Positions 1 to 8,158 of a stretch of 33,354 nt of DNA are shown in pieces. The notes under the pieces were generated by a model, which was not told the origin of the DNA, did no database searches, and saw nothing but the letters and a program-made list of their open reading frames with translations. The DNA is taken from positions 1 to 33,354 of the forward strand of contig NZ_JAQBOI010000139.1 of NCBI RefSeq assembly GCF_028288105.1. The letters run 5' to 3'. This DNA comes from Mucilaginibacter sp. Its GTDB lineage: Bacteria; Bacteroidota; Bacteroidia; Sphingobacteriales; Sphingobacteriaceae. Position 1 is the stretch's first letter. Each line of letters opens with the position of its first letter. The translations under genes and the position numbers were made by a program.

Positions 1-33
1 GTTCCCTAACGAACCTGTTAATGTAATTTTCAT
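1..33 (-). CDS. NmrA-like NAD(P)-binding oxidoreductase, 5' end only
   Basis: The reverse strand has an ATG at 33-31 followed by 11 open codons that read MKITLTGSLGN and run off the window edge. A beta strand followed by a TGxxGN-type turn is the start of a Rossmann fold. This form is typical of NmrA/QorB-like atypical short-chain dehydrogenases, which bind NAD(P)H and reduce quinones or other electrophiles, or act as redox sensors. The gene diverges from an HxlR-family regulator 83 bp away, the arrangement of ytfG (qorB) and ytfH in E. coli. The family call rests on 11 residues plus context. Another Rossmann enzyme is possible. Confidence 0.6.
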   Translation of the reverse strand, partial: MKITLTGSLGN

Positions 34-45
34 GATAATTTTATT

Positions 46-100
46 TTTGATTTGTTGAATACAAAGGTATATTTGTACTTACTTTTATACAAGTACTTAC
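46..100. promoter_or_regulatory. Divergent overlapping promoters with direct-repeat operator
   Basis: On the plus strand, TTTG (46-49), an 18-nt spacer and TATATTTG (68-75) fit the Bacteroidota -33/-7 promoter pattern TTTG/TAnnTTTG and face the HxlR gene. On the minus strand, TACCTTTG (complement of 62-69), with TTG 20 nt upstream (complement of 90-92), faces the NmrA-like gene. The two -7 boxes overlap by two bases. GTACTTAC occurs twice (75-82 and 93-100), 18 bp apart, as expected for a repeated operator next to both start sites. Binding by the HxlR protein is inferred; it would control both genes together. Confidence 0.55.
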
Positions 101-116
101 CCTAAAGTATGTATCA

Positions 117-470
117 ATGACAGCCATTAAAGAAAGCTCGACAAGAAACGAAAACAAGGAAATGTCTATCAGCGCCTGCCCGGTAAGCTATGTAATGAAC
201 AAGATAGGCGGGAATTGGAAACCCATTATCCTGTATCAGCTAATGAGTGGCCCCAAACGTTACAGCGAATTAAGAAAAGCTATCCCAACAATTACCGAAA
301 AGATGCTGATTCAGCATCTTAAGCAATTACAGACAGATGACCTGGTGATACGTATAGCCGAGCCCGTTGTACCTCCCTTTGTAACCTATAAACTTAGCAA
401 GGTAGGAGAAAGCCTTACACCAGTATTAAACGCCATTGCAAGTTGGGGTTATGCACAAACCGGCAGGTAA
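117..470 (+). CDS. HxlR-family winged-helix transcriptional regulator
   Basis: This 117-residue protein has the length and layout of HxlR/YtfH/YodB regulators, which are cytoplasmic winged-helix dimers that often respond to quinones or reactive electrophiles. The family signature is visible: a cysteine near the N terminus (C21, in ACPVSYVM), a NKIGGNWKPIIL helix, GPKRYSELRKAIP, the recognition region TEKMLIQHLKQL, and a wing ending in PPFVTYKLS. In characterised members the N-terminal cysteine is the redox sensor, so C21 is the likely sensor here. The gene diverges from an NmrA-like oxidoreductase, and a repeated GTACTTAC element overlaps its promoter, suggesting self-regulation and control of the neighbour. 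A second Met at residue 16 is a possible alternative start. Confidence 0.9.
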   Translation: MTAIKESSTRNENKEMSISACPVSYVMNKIGGNWKPIILYQLMSGPKRYSELRKAIPTITEKMLIQHLKQLQTDDLVIRIAEPVVPPFVTYKLSKVGESLTPVLNAIASWGYAQTGR

Positions 471-678
471 ACAAAAAAATATTTGAAAATTTATCTTATA
501 CAATTGTTTCATTATTAGTGATTTGCAAGACGATGTAGTAGGTTTTAAATGGAAAGTTTGTTGCTTGATAAACAATTTTCTTTCTTTTGGCGTTATAGTT
601 GGCAGGTATTCACTTAAAACATTTACGATATAGATAAAAGATATACGCTTTAACCAAAATAATAAATTGAATTCAAAC

Positions 679-1272
679 ATGAACAGCATGAAAAAATCCC
701 TTTTAATGGTTGGCGCATTAGTCATTTTAAATTTAACGGCCAGCCGCGTATTTGCGCAAGTACAGGATACAACTAAAAAAACCACCACTACAACTACTAC
801 AACCACTACACCTGCAACCGATGGAGCAAGTGATGTGGTAGGCGCTTTAGCCAGTAATGCCGATTATTCAACAGCATTAAGTGCAGTAAAAGCAGCCGGG
901 CTGGAAGCTACACTAAAAACAGGTGGCCCTTATACAATTTTTGCACCTAATAATGTTGCTTTCAGTAGCCTGCCACAGGCAAAGCTGGATAGCTTAATGA
1001 AAGATCCGGCTAAATTGGCAACCGTATTAAAAGGCCACGTAGTTACCGGCAAATATGCTAAAGCCGATATCATTAAAGCATTAAATGCAGGTAAAGGCAA
1101 GGCTACATTAACCACTTTAGATGGGCAAACGCTTACCCTATCTGTAACGGCAGATAAGAAGCTGCAATTGGCTGATGCTAAAGGTGATGCTGCCCAGGTG
1201 GTTTTATACGACCTGATAGGCGCCAACGGTGTTGTGAACGGCCTCAACGGTGTTTTAGCACCTACTAAGTAA
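679..1272 (+). CDS. Secreted fasciclin (FAS1) domain protein
   Basis: From the ATG at 679 the product has 197 residues. Residues 1-26 form a signal peptide (MKKS, hydrophobic core, cleavage near VFA/Q). A linker follows with ten consecutive threonines (35-44). One FAS1 domain occupies about 51-197, with the H1 motif TIFAPNNVAF and an H2-like ending DLIGANGVVNGLNGVLAP. FAS1 domains mediate adhesion or matrix interactions outside the cytoplasm. D30-T31-T32 fits the Bacteroidota O-glycosylation motif D(S/T)(A/I/L/V/M/T), so the Thr-rich linker may be glycosylated. Its Thr codons mix ACC, ACT and ACA, which argues for selection on protein sequence rather than simple repeat slippage. A TTG at 667 in the same frame and an ATG at 688 are alternative starts. 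A strong terminator follows. Confidence 0.9.
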   Translation: MNSMKKSLLMVGALVILNLTASRVFAQVQDTTKKTTTTTTTTTTPATDGASDVVGALASNADYSTALSAVKAAGLEATLKTGGPYTIFAPNNVAFSSLPQAKLDSLMKDPAKLATVLKGHVVTGKYAKADIIKALNAGKGKATLTTLDGQTLTLSVTADKKLQLADAKGDAAQVVLYDLIGANGVVNGLNGVLAPTK

Positions 1273-1290
1273 ATTATCTTACATTAATAA

Positions 1291-1323
1291 CAACAAAAGC
1301 CCGGTTATGCCGGGCTTTTGTTG
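1291..1323. terminator. Intrinsic terminator, probably bidirectional
   Basis: A perfect 14-bp stem (1291-1304 with 1310-1323) encloses the loop TTATG. The stem is GC-rich next to the loop and ends in A- and T-rich arms. It lies 18 bp after the fasciclin stop and 66 bp from the end of the convergent AsmA-like gene, so it can end transcripts from either side. Confidence 0.85.
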
Positions 1324-1389
1324 TTTATGTCTTGTTAGTGTATATATTGAATTGCAGTGTATTGGCATTAAAAACAATAATTTGGATGT

Positions 1390-4300
1390 CTATTCTTCTT
1401 CCTTTTCCTCTTTTAGCTCATCCTGTTTTTTACCCTTACCCAAGTGAATCTTTGGTTTTTCCTGGGTACCGGTAATGGTCATCGGGATACCAAAAATACC
1501 AAACGGGGGCAGCCCCAACCTAAATTTTAGGTTCAGATCGCCTTTAAAGTTTACCTGGCCTTCAATGCGTGGCCTAAACCCAGCTAACTTGATGGTTGTA
1601 CGATTTATGGTGATAATATTATTGGCTATAGCGGTTTTAATATCAACTTTTGAAACATCTTTACCGGCACCAAGGCTATCCCGCCCGGTTGATTTACCCA
1701 CAGCGCTAAATAGTTTAAAACCACGCAGCTTAACCTTCTTAACCGACAGTACACCACCGCCTTTTAAGGATGGATAAACAGGCATCATATCTCCATTAAG
1801 TTTGCCGCTTAACTTGTAATCTAAAGAAACAATACCCTGCACACTTTTTGCCGATGATGCCATATCATGAAATAGCTTTACCTCGCGGTAAGCGCGTTGA
1901 ATATCAAACTCTTTGGCATCGATATGGTAATCAAAAAAGGCCTTTTGAGGGCTTAAACTGCCATAAGTGGCATCCATAACAACCGGGGCGCCAATTAAAT
2001 TAAAGCCCGCTTGTTTAAGTATTATTTGCCCGTTATTGATATTCATTTGCCCCTTGGCATCATTAATATCAAGGCCCTTATATTTCACCTTTTTAACATT
2101 AGCCATAAAGGCAAGGTCGAGATTGGTGGGTACTAATATTACACCCGATGATTTGCTTGTTTTTACAGGTGTACTTGTGCCTGCAAAAGCCATAAAATCA
2201 TCAGCAAGGATCAAATCGCTGGTGAACGCAAATTCGCCTTTTAGGGGAGAGTTTGGTTTGATAGCATAATTAATAACGTTTGATAGTGAACCAATTAGGA
2301 CAATCACCGATTTGCCATAATCTGCCCTGAACTGGTCAAACTTCATTTTATCCTGATTGAAACTAAAATTGCCTGTCCTGATCAGGAATGATTTAGGGAA
2401 CAGATCCGAGCTTAGGGCTATGTCTTTCACTTTCAGGGTTCCCGAGTTAGTCAGTTGATCGTATCGGCCTGCGGTGGCATCACTTTGTTTACCTTTTAAA
2501 GAGAAATTAGTGCGCACATACCCCTTTACATTATAGCCTTTTAGGGCAAATACCCGGTAAATTTTACCAATATCCAAAGTACCATGCGATGTTATGCGAT
2601 AGTCGAGGTCGTCAAAGTTTTTGAGGTTGGCTTTAAGGGTGAAAGGCTTGTCCTCAAATTTGAAAGATATAGGTTTGACATCGACTTTCAGCCCCTTTAA
2701 CGAGCCCGTATTATTCAGGATATTAACCCAAATGTTTAAGTTTTGTACCGGATGCGGATAATATTTAGTTAATATGTATCCATTTTGCAGGTTAATATTG
2801 GCTTTTGTGACCGGAAATATCCTTTTGGCGGGGATATATCTGCCTTTGGTTTGTACCTCGGCCAGTAAGTCGCCTTTCATATCCAAACTATCAACCGGGT
2901 AGAATTTTTTGATATCCGCCAGGTTAAATTTCGCATTGATAACGGCATCAATTAAGGCACCCGCGGTATTGCTCATTTTAAGCCTGCCTTTTATATAGTT
3001 GTTCAATGCCTCTGCATTAATATTGCTCATATCCATAGTGGCATGGGCAATGTTATTGTCGGGGCAATAGGCGTTCAGATCAAATCGGATGTTTTTAACG
3101 GCTTCGGGCAGGCGGGTATATTTTACATAACCATCACGGAAGGATGACCGTAGCGTAAATTTTGGGATGCTGGTAATAACGGTATCAATTTTTTGCCTTA
3201 GGCCTGTCTTTTTTATGCCGGTGCTGTATTTGCCTTCGGTCAGCAGGTTTAGCTTGTACCTGCCCTTTACCTGGAAAGGTTTTATACCAAAGGCTTTATA
3301 CCATTTTTCGAGGTCTATTTCTGTGTTGATCTTGGCGAAAACTTCAGGTGATTTTAGGCCCTTTACTTTTATTACCGAACCAAAGTAATCCTTATTGATA
3401 TTAAAATATATCGAATCTATATTCATATCAAGGTTTTCGGGGTTTAGGCCGGGCACCTTGGCATCCATATTAATATACAGGTTTTTGACGGGCGCCGGTG
3501 TGTTTTTATTGGCCACATAGCCATTCCTCACTTTTAGGTTGAAGCTAAGATCGGGCATAATGTTTTTTGCCGCGATGTACTTACCAATAAGGTTCATCTG
3601 TATCACACCGGTGCCTTTAATATCAGTGCCTTCTACATATTTGGCATATTCGGCGGGCAGGGCGGTGAAAATATCGCTCAGGTTATTTTGTTCAGATATG
3701 ATCCTGAAATCCATATCGTACCCATCTTTTAAAAACTCGAACTTGCCTTTAAACGCTACCGGTAAACGGTTGATAAGCAGGTTGTTCTTTTGAAAAGCAA
3801 AGGCAAGCGATTTGGTATTGATGCTGGTAACCAGATCTGCATTAACTTTTTTATTGAGCACGTAGGGTTTGTTCCCGTAATAAAAATCAACCGATGTAGC
3901 ATCGGTATGGCTGTACAGGTCAAAAACATCTTTTGTTAGATCACCGCTGCCTTTGTAATTAAAGCCACGGGCATTTACAAGCAGGGGCATAGACCGGTCG
4001 TTGTAAACCAGCCTGCTATCTTCTACCAGTATTTGCTCTATCCCTAACGAAGCGCTGGTGGTATCTGCAGGGTTATCTTGCTCTGTACCCTTTGATTTGT
4101 ACACGTTATAATTTGCACGGCCCGCTCTATCTACCTGTATATTAATTAATGCCTGGTTAAGGTATATTTTATTAATGTTGATCTTGCTTTTTAATACCGA
4201 TGACAGATCAATGGCCAGCGAGATCTCTTTGGCCGAAACCAGCGTATCAGTTGCAAAAGGAGCGCTACCGGTTAACGAAAAGTCGTTAAGTGTAAGTGTA

Positions 4301-4509
4301 AGCGCCGGGAATTTTTTAAAGAAGGAAAGATGCGTACCCGAAAAGGCAAGCTTACCGTTGATGCTGCCGCCTGCCCATTGTTTTATTTTTTGCGTTACGG
4401 TTTGCGGGAATAAATAAGGCAGCAAAAACATTAGCGCCAATAAAGAAACTATGGTTATAGCGCCTAATTTAAATGTTTTAAGCAGGATTTTTTTTACGGG
4501 TAGTGGCAT
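1390..4509 (-). CDS. AsmA-family envelope protein
   Basis: This protein of about 1039 residues has one N-terminal membrane helix (roughly residues 8-34, after MPLPVKKILL) and a long, beta-strand-rich periplasmic body. The start matches the AsmA N-terminal region: a helix, then VTQKIKQWAGGSINGKLAFSG and FPALTLTLNDFSL. The end carries an AsmA C-terminal-like domain (LKGGGVLSVKKVKLRGFKLF, then INRTTIKLAGF and FGIFGIPMTITGT) and a charged tail rich in Lys and Glu. AsmA/TamB/YhdP-type proteins are bridge-like, groove-shaped proteins linked to lipid transport to, and homeostasis of, the outer membrane. Such a role here comes from the family. An ATG 21 bp upstream (4530) would add MTSYCFI; I prefer 4509 because it places basic residues directly before the helix. 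It is a single-gene unit diverging from the monooxygenase gene. Confidence 0.85.
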   Translation of the reverse strand: MPLPVKKILLKTFKLGAITIVSLLALMFLLPYLFPQTVTQKIKQWAGGSINGKLAFSGTHLSFFKKFPALTLTLNDFSLTGSAPFATDTLVSAKEISLAIDLSSVLKSKININKIYLNQALINIQVDRAGRANYNVYKSKGTEQDNPADTTSASLGIEQILVEDSRLVYNDRSMPLLVNARGFNYKGSGDLTKDVFDLYSHTDATSVDFYYGNKPYVLNKKVNADLVTSINTKSLAFAFQKNNLLINRLPVAFKGKFEFLKDGYDMDFRIISEQNNLSDIFTALPAEYAKYVEGTDIKGTGVIQMNLIGKYIAAKNIMPDLSFNLKVRNGYVANKNTPAPVKNLYINMDAKVPGLNPENLDMNIDSIYFNINKDYFGSVIKVKGLKSPEVFAKINTEIDLEKWYKAFGIKPFQVKGRYKLNLLTEGKYSTGIKKTGLRQKIDTVITSIPKFTLRSSFRDGYVKYTRLPEAVKNIRFDLNAYCPDNNIAHATMDMSNINAEALNNYIKGRLKMSNTAGALIDAVINAKFNLADIKKFYPVDSLDMKGDLLAEVQTKGRYIPAKRIFPVTKANINLQNGYILTKYYPHPVQNLNIWVNILNNTGSLKGLKVDVKPISFKFEDKPFTLKANLKNFDDLDYRITSHGTLDIGKIYRVFALKGYNVKGYVRTNFSLKGKQSDATAGRYDQLTNSGTLKVKDIALSSDLFPKSFLIRTGNFSFNQDKMKFDQFRADYGKSVIVLIGSLSNVINYAIKPNSPLKGEFAFTSDLILADDFMAFAGTSTPVKTSKSSGVILVPTNLDLAFMANVKKVKYKGLDINDAKGQMNINNGQIILKQAGFNLIGAPVVMDATYGSLSPQKAFFDYHIDAKEFDIQRAYREVKLFHDMASSAKSVQGIVSLDYKLSGKLNGDMMPVYPSLKGGGVLSVKKVKLRGFKLFSAVGKSTGRDSLGAGKDVSKVDIKTAIANNIITINRTTIKLAGFRPRIEGQVNFKGDLNLKFRLGLPPFGIFGIPMTITGTQEKPKIHLGKGKKQDELKEEKEEE

Positions 4510-4724
4510 AATAAAGCAATAGGATGTCATGAAGGTAATGATAAATATATTACTGCAATAAAAAGCATTTGTAATATGTCTGTAGGTTGTTTATTCAATT
4601 TAATAATGTGCCTTAAAGGAAATTTAATTTAACATTTAAAAGATAACAGGCACTCGTTCGTCTTAGCCAATAAGAGGCGCACCTAAAGGCGCGGTAAATA
4701 TTATTAATCGGACATACAAAAACA

Positions 4725-5867
4725 ATGAACATAATTAAAGATAAAAAGATAGCCATAATAGGAGCAGGTCCCGGCGGATTAACCCTTGCAAGGTTATTAC
4801 AAATGAATGGTGCCGAGGTAAAAGTTTACGAACGCGATATAAACAAAGATGCCCGTGCAAAAGGCGCCACATTAGACCTGCATGACGAATCGGGCTTGGC
4901 GGCACTGCGCGCGGCAGGATTAATGAGCGCCTTTATGGCAAATTATCGCCCGGGTGCAGACAGGTTGCGCATTGTAGATAAGCACGCGAATATTGTGCTG
5001 GAAGATAACGAGGAGAAAGAAGGCGAACGCTTTAGGCCTGAAATTGACCGCGGCCCCCTGCAAAATATCTTGCTTAATTCCTTACAACCCGGTACCGTGG
5101 TGTGGGACAGGCAATTTGTGGCGCTTAAACCAAATGATGATGGATGGGAGATAGAATTTAAGAACGGCACAACAGCATTAGCTGATATCGTGATAGCGGC
5201 AGATGGTGCAAACTCAAAGGTTCGCCCTTATATAACGCCTATTAAACCCTTTTATGCCGGGGTTACTGCGGTAGAGGGGGCCGTTTATAATTCGGAAGTA
5301 GCATGCCCCGGGATACACAAACTATTAAACGGCGGAAAGATATTTGCCATGGATGATGCAAAATCATTAATAGTAAGCTCGAAAGGGGATGGCAGTTTGG
5401 TGTTTTACCCCGGCTTTAAAAAGAACGAAAACTGGACACGCGAATGCGGGATAGATTTTACCGACAAAGTACAGGTACTGGCATGGTTTAAAACCGAGTA
5501 TGCAGGCTGGGGCGAGATCTGGGATGAGCTATTTGAAAATGCGAGCACCCATTTTGTACCCCGTCCGCAATATTGTATGCCCTTAGATCAAACATGGGAA
5601 GCATTGCCAAACCTTACTATGCTTGGCGATGCCGCCCACCTAATGCCCCCGTATGCGGGCGAGGGCGTAAATATGGCTATGCTTGATGCTTTAGAGCTAA
5701 GCCAATTCCTGCTTAACAAAAACTACCCGGATACCCTATCGGCCATCGCCACATACGAAACCCGTATGCGCAAAAGAGCTTCGGAAACTGCGGATATGAC
5801 CCTGCAATCAACAGAGGCATTGCACGCTGAAGGGGCGATTGAGTTTATGATGAATGTGATAAGTTAA
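4725..5867 (+). CDS. Tet(X)-like FAD-dependent monooxygenase
   Basis: This 380-residue group A flavin monooxygenase contains an FAD-binding Rossmann motif GAGPGG (residues 13-18), an acidic ribose ligand at the end of the second strand (E36 in VYERD), the DG motif (D160-G161) and the second FAD motif GDAAHLMPP (301-309). The layout follows Tet(X) closely: TLDLH at 49-53, EIDRGPLQNILLNSL, and AHLMPPYAGEGVN. Such enzymes hydroxylate aromatic or polyketide substrates with NADPH and O2 in the cytoplasm. Aligned to Tet(X) as I remember it, the tetracycline-contacting positions differ: Q192 is E184, R213 is K205, H234 is V226 and G236 is Y228. The gene stands alone. I therefore read it as a relative with another substrate, not a demonstrated resistance gene. 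Confidence 0.85.
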   Translation: MNIIKDKKIAIIGAGPGGLTLARLLQMNGAEVKVYERDINKDARAKGATLDLHDESGLAALRAAGLMSAFMANYRPGADRLRIVDKHANIVLEDNEEKEGERFRPEIDRGPLQNILLNSLQPGTVVWDRQFVALKPNDDGWEIEFKNGTTALADIVIAADGANSKVRPYITPIKPFYAGVTAVEGAVYNSEVACPGIHKLLNGGKIFAMDDAKSLIVSSKGDGSLVFYPGFKKNENWTRECGIDFTDKVQVLAWFKTEYAGWGEIWDELFENASTHFVPRPQYCMPLDQTWEALPNLTMLGDAAHLMPPYAGEGVNMAMLDALELSQFLLNKNYPDTLSAIATYETRMRKRASETADMTLQSTEALHAEGAIEFMMNVIS

Positions 5868-5869
5868 GC

Positions 5870-6031
5870 TTAATTCCTGTTGCCGTTTTTAGCCTGCCGT
5901 ACAGCCTGGCTCTCTTTAAGGTTAAGGCTGTATACAAAGGTTAAACGGTGACGGGCAGCATTAGGGTTGTTGGTTTGGGCTAATACATAATCCCATTGGC
6001 CGGTCAAGGTATAAGGAGTTAAAGAATAAGA
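5870..6031 (-). pseudogene. C-terminal remnant, probably of an outer-membrane beta-barrel protein
   Basis: The minus strand is open for 53 codons between a TGA (6034-6032) and a TAA (5872-5870) and has no start codon. The translation looks protein-like: SLTPYTLTGQWDYVLAQ, then NPNAARHRLTFVYSLNL and a basic polar tail. Alternating polar and aromatic/aliphatic residues (RLTFVYSLNL) are what the last strands of an outer-membrane barrel look like. Codon use resembles that of the neighbouring genes. The upstream side merges into the 3' end of the histidine kinase gene at 6052, so the rest of the gene has been lost. I cannot name the parent family. Confidence 0.5.
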
Positions 6032-6051
6032 TCATTTAATTACTGCACTAT

Positions 6052-7911
6052 CTAATCCATCGGTAAGCTTACATAAAACACGGTTCCTTTACCGGCATCG
6101 CTTTCAAACCATATTTTTCCATGATGTGCCTCTATAATTTGTTTGCTGATATACAAACCTAAACCAATTGGCTGCTCGTTATGTGTGCCTTGCCGCCTGG
6201 CAGAAGTGAACGGATCAAATATTTTGTTTTGTAAATTGGCCGGTATGCCCATGCCTGTATCTGTTACGGCTATCACTACCTCATTGTTCAATTGCCCGGC
6301 ATCAATATGTATTTCACTGCCTGTCGGGCTAAATTTTATGGCATTAATGATAAGATTATTCATCACACGCCATAGCTTTTCATAATCAGCATGTATAACA
6401 TCCGGCGCATTGCTGTTTAAAATTACCTCCTGGTCTTTATCCAGCGCCATAAAACTAAGCAGGCGTGTACATTGCTCCAGCAGTTCGTTAAGGTTTACTT
6501 TCTCCTTTTTTAAATTTTGCTGCTGATCAAGATCAGTTTCCAGCAGTTCATTGATAAGTTCCAAACAATTTTTGCTCGAAACCTGCACCAGTTCAATTAA
6601 TTCACGCGTTTCTGCCGTCAAAGTTTCATCGGGTTGCAGCATGGCTGTAATGGTATTAATGGCACCTATTGGGTTACGCAGGTCATGTGCTACAATTTTA
6701 ATTACCCGGGCATAATCCTTGTTCATCAGTTCCAAGGCTTCCATGGTAGATTCCGACTGCTCAAACTGCACCCTTAATGCTTGCGCTATTTTTTGCGATC
6801 GTTTGCGGCTACGCCATAATATAATAATGATAATGAAGGTCATTATACATAATAACACAGCCAAAAACAAAAATAGCATCTGGTATTTTGACTGCGTACG
6901 GGCCGAGTTTAATTGCTGGTCTTTCAGCGCGTATTCTATATAATCCACCCCCGAGTTACTGCTCATCTTTTGCTGCTCGTCATGCAGGGCTACCAGTTGT
7001 TTACTGTAATTAAAAGCGGCGGCATTATCGTTTTTTGCGCTATAAAAATTGTACAGTATCCGGGTAAAATGCTCGGTATAAATGATATAATTCTTTTTCC
7101 GTGTAATTTCTAATCCCTGCAGGTAATAATTAACAGCCATAGCCGAATCGGTAGGGGCGTAAAAATCGCCCAGATTGGTGAGCAGGTCCAGCGAAAGATA
7201 ATAAAGGTTGTAAGCGAGTGTTTTAGAAAGGGTCTGTTTTAATAATGCTATACCCTTGGCTTGCTCATTATTCTTGATATAGTTACGGGCAATTAACTGG
7301 TCAACAGCCAATAATAAACGGCTATCCTTATACTTAAGGCCAATTTTCCGGGCCCTGTCAATGTACACCTGTACCGAATCTTTGGGGATACTATCAGGAT
7401 ATTGCAGCACATAATCATAATAAACTAACGACATTATAGAGTCTTGCCTTAGCTGGCGGCCCTGGTCAACGGCCTGCTTATAATGAAGGATCGCTTTTTG
7501 ATCGTTACCCATTTCCTGATACACCATTGCAATATTTATAAGAGTTTGCACCACATTGGCCGAATCATGCAGGGCAAGGTAACGGATGCGGGCATCATTA
7601 TAATACCGCATTGCCAGCTGCAGGTTACCTTTCATATCATAAACTATACCCAGATTATTAGCGGCATCGGCCATGCCGCGGGGATACACCAGCCTGTCGG
7701 CAATTGCGCGGGCCTTTTCTGTATAAAATAGGGTGGTATCTACATTTTCTTCGTATGATAGCATGCCCAGCCTGTTCAAAGCATCCACATAGCGTAAGCT
7801 ATCATGTATAAATGGTAATTGTTGCTGTAGTTTTCTAATATTCTCTGTTTGAGCATCACAAACAGCACACAACATTATCAATAAGGCACATAGTATAGGC
7901 TTTTTTCCCAT
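6052..7911 (-). CDS. TPR-containing membrane sensor histidine kinase
   Basis: This 619-residue protein begins with a signal sequence (MGKKPILCALLIMLCAVCDA). A periplasmic helical region of tetratricopeptide-like repeats spans about 25-310, with clear units near 81-115 and 120-155. A short coiled stretch leads to one membrane helix (345-366). The kinase core has H409 in KIVAHDLRNP as the likely phospho-acceptor, an N-box (VMNNLIINAIKF, 517-528), G1 (DTGMGIP, 551-557), an F-box (FDPFTS) and G2 (GLGL, 583-586). It would autophosphorylate from ATP in response to a ligand or protein bound by the TPR region. There is no receiver domain on the protein and no response regulator gene adjacent; the nearest is at 11124. 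The ligand is unknown. Confidence 0.9.
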   Translation of the reverse strand: MGKKPILCALLIMLCAVCDAQTENIRKLQQQLPFIHDSLRYVDALNRLGMLSYEENVDTTLFYTEKARAIADRLVYPRGMADAANNLGIVYDMKGNLQLAMRYYNDARIRYLALHDSANVVQTLINIAMVYQEMGNDQKAILHYKQAVDQGRQLRQDSIMSLVYYDYVLQYPDSIPKDSVQVYIDRARKIGLKYKDSRLLLAVDQLIARNYIKNNEQAKGIALLKQTLSKTLAYNLYYLSLDLLTNLGDFYAPTDSAMAVNYYLQGLEITRKKNYIIYTEHFTRILYNFYSAKNDNAAAFNYSKQLVALHDEQQKMSSNSGVDYIEYALKDQQLNSARTQSKYQMLFLFLAVLLCIMTFIIIIILWRSRKRSQKIAQALRVQFEQSESTMEALELMNKDYARVIKIVAHDLRNPIGAINTITAMLQPDETLTAETRELIELVQVSSKNCLELINELLETDLDQQQNLKKEKVNLNELLEQCTRLLSFMALDKDQEVILNSNAPDVIHADYEKLWRVMNNLIINAIKFSPTGSEIHIDAGQLNNEVVIAVTDTGMGIPANLQNKIFDPFTSARRQGTHNEQPIGLGLYISKQIIEAHHGKIWFESDAGKGTVFYVSLPMD

Positions 7912-7918
7912 AGAAAAT

Positions 7919-7935
7919 TATCTTAATCTAAGATA
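7919..7935. promoter_or_regulatory. Inverted repeat just upstream of the TPR kinase start
   Basis: TATCTTA and TAAGATA form perfect 7-bp arms around ATC, beginning 8 bp before the kinase ATG on the minus strand. The position suits an operator or a weak leader hairpin. The repeat is AT-rich, so chance remains a fair explanation. Confidence 0.3.
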
Positions 7936-8158
7936 CACATCAGCGTAGTCCAATTTAATAAGAAATACTAATGATACAATGCGTCGAAGCTGTAAAAGAC
8001 AAATAAGAATATTTATTGCGGGGTATACGAAAACTGACAAACAGAGTTGTGTTTATTTGCACATACAGAGGGTGTTGGCAAGTAGTGTGCGCACCATATC
8101 ATTTGCCGGAACGTATTGATTTTAGTGCTGATCATTTAAGCATTAAAGGAACCACAAA

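Noticed and set aside
667..678. TTG start for the fasciclin protein
   Set aside because: An ATG at 679 in the same frame gives a complete signal peptide, so the TTG is unnecessary.
4725..5867. Calling the monooxygenase a tetracycline-resistance gene
   Set aside because: Fold similarity alone is not enough, and the residues that contact tetracycline in Tet(X) are replaced.
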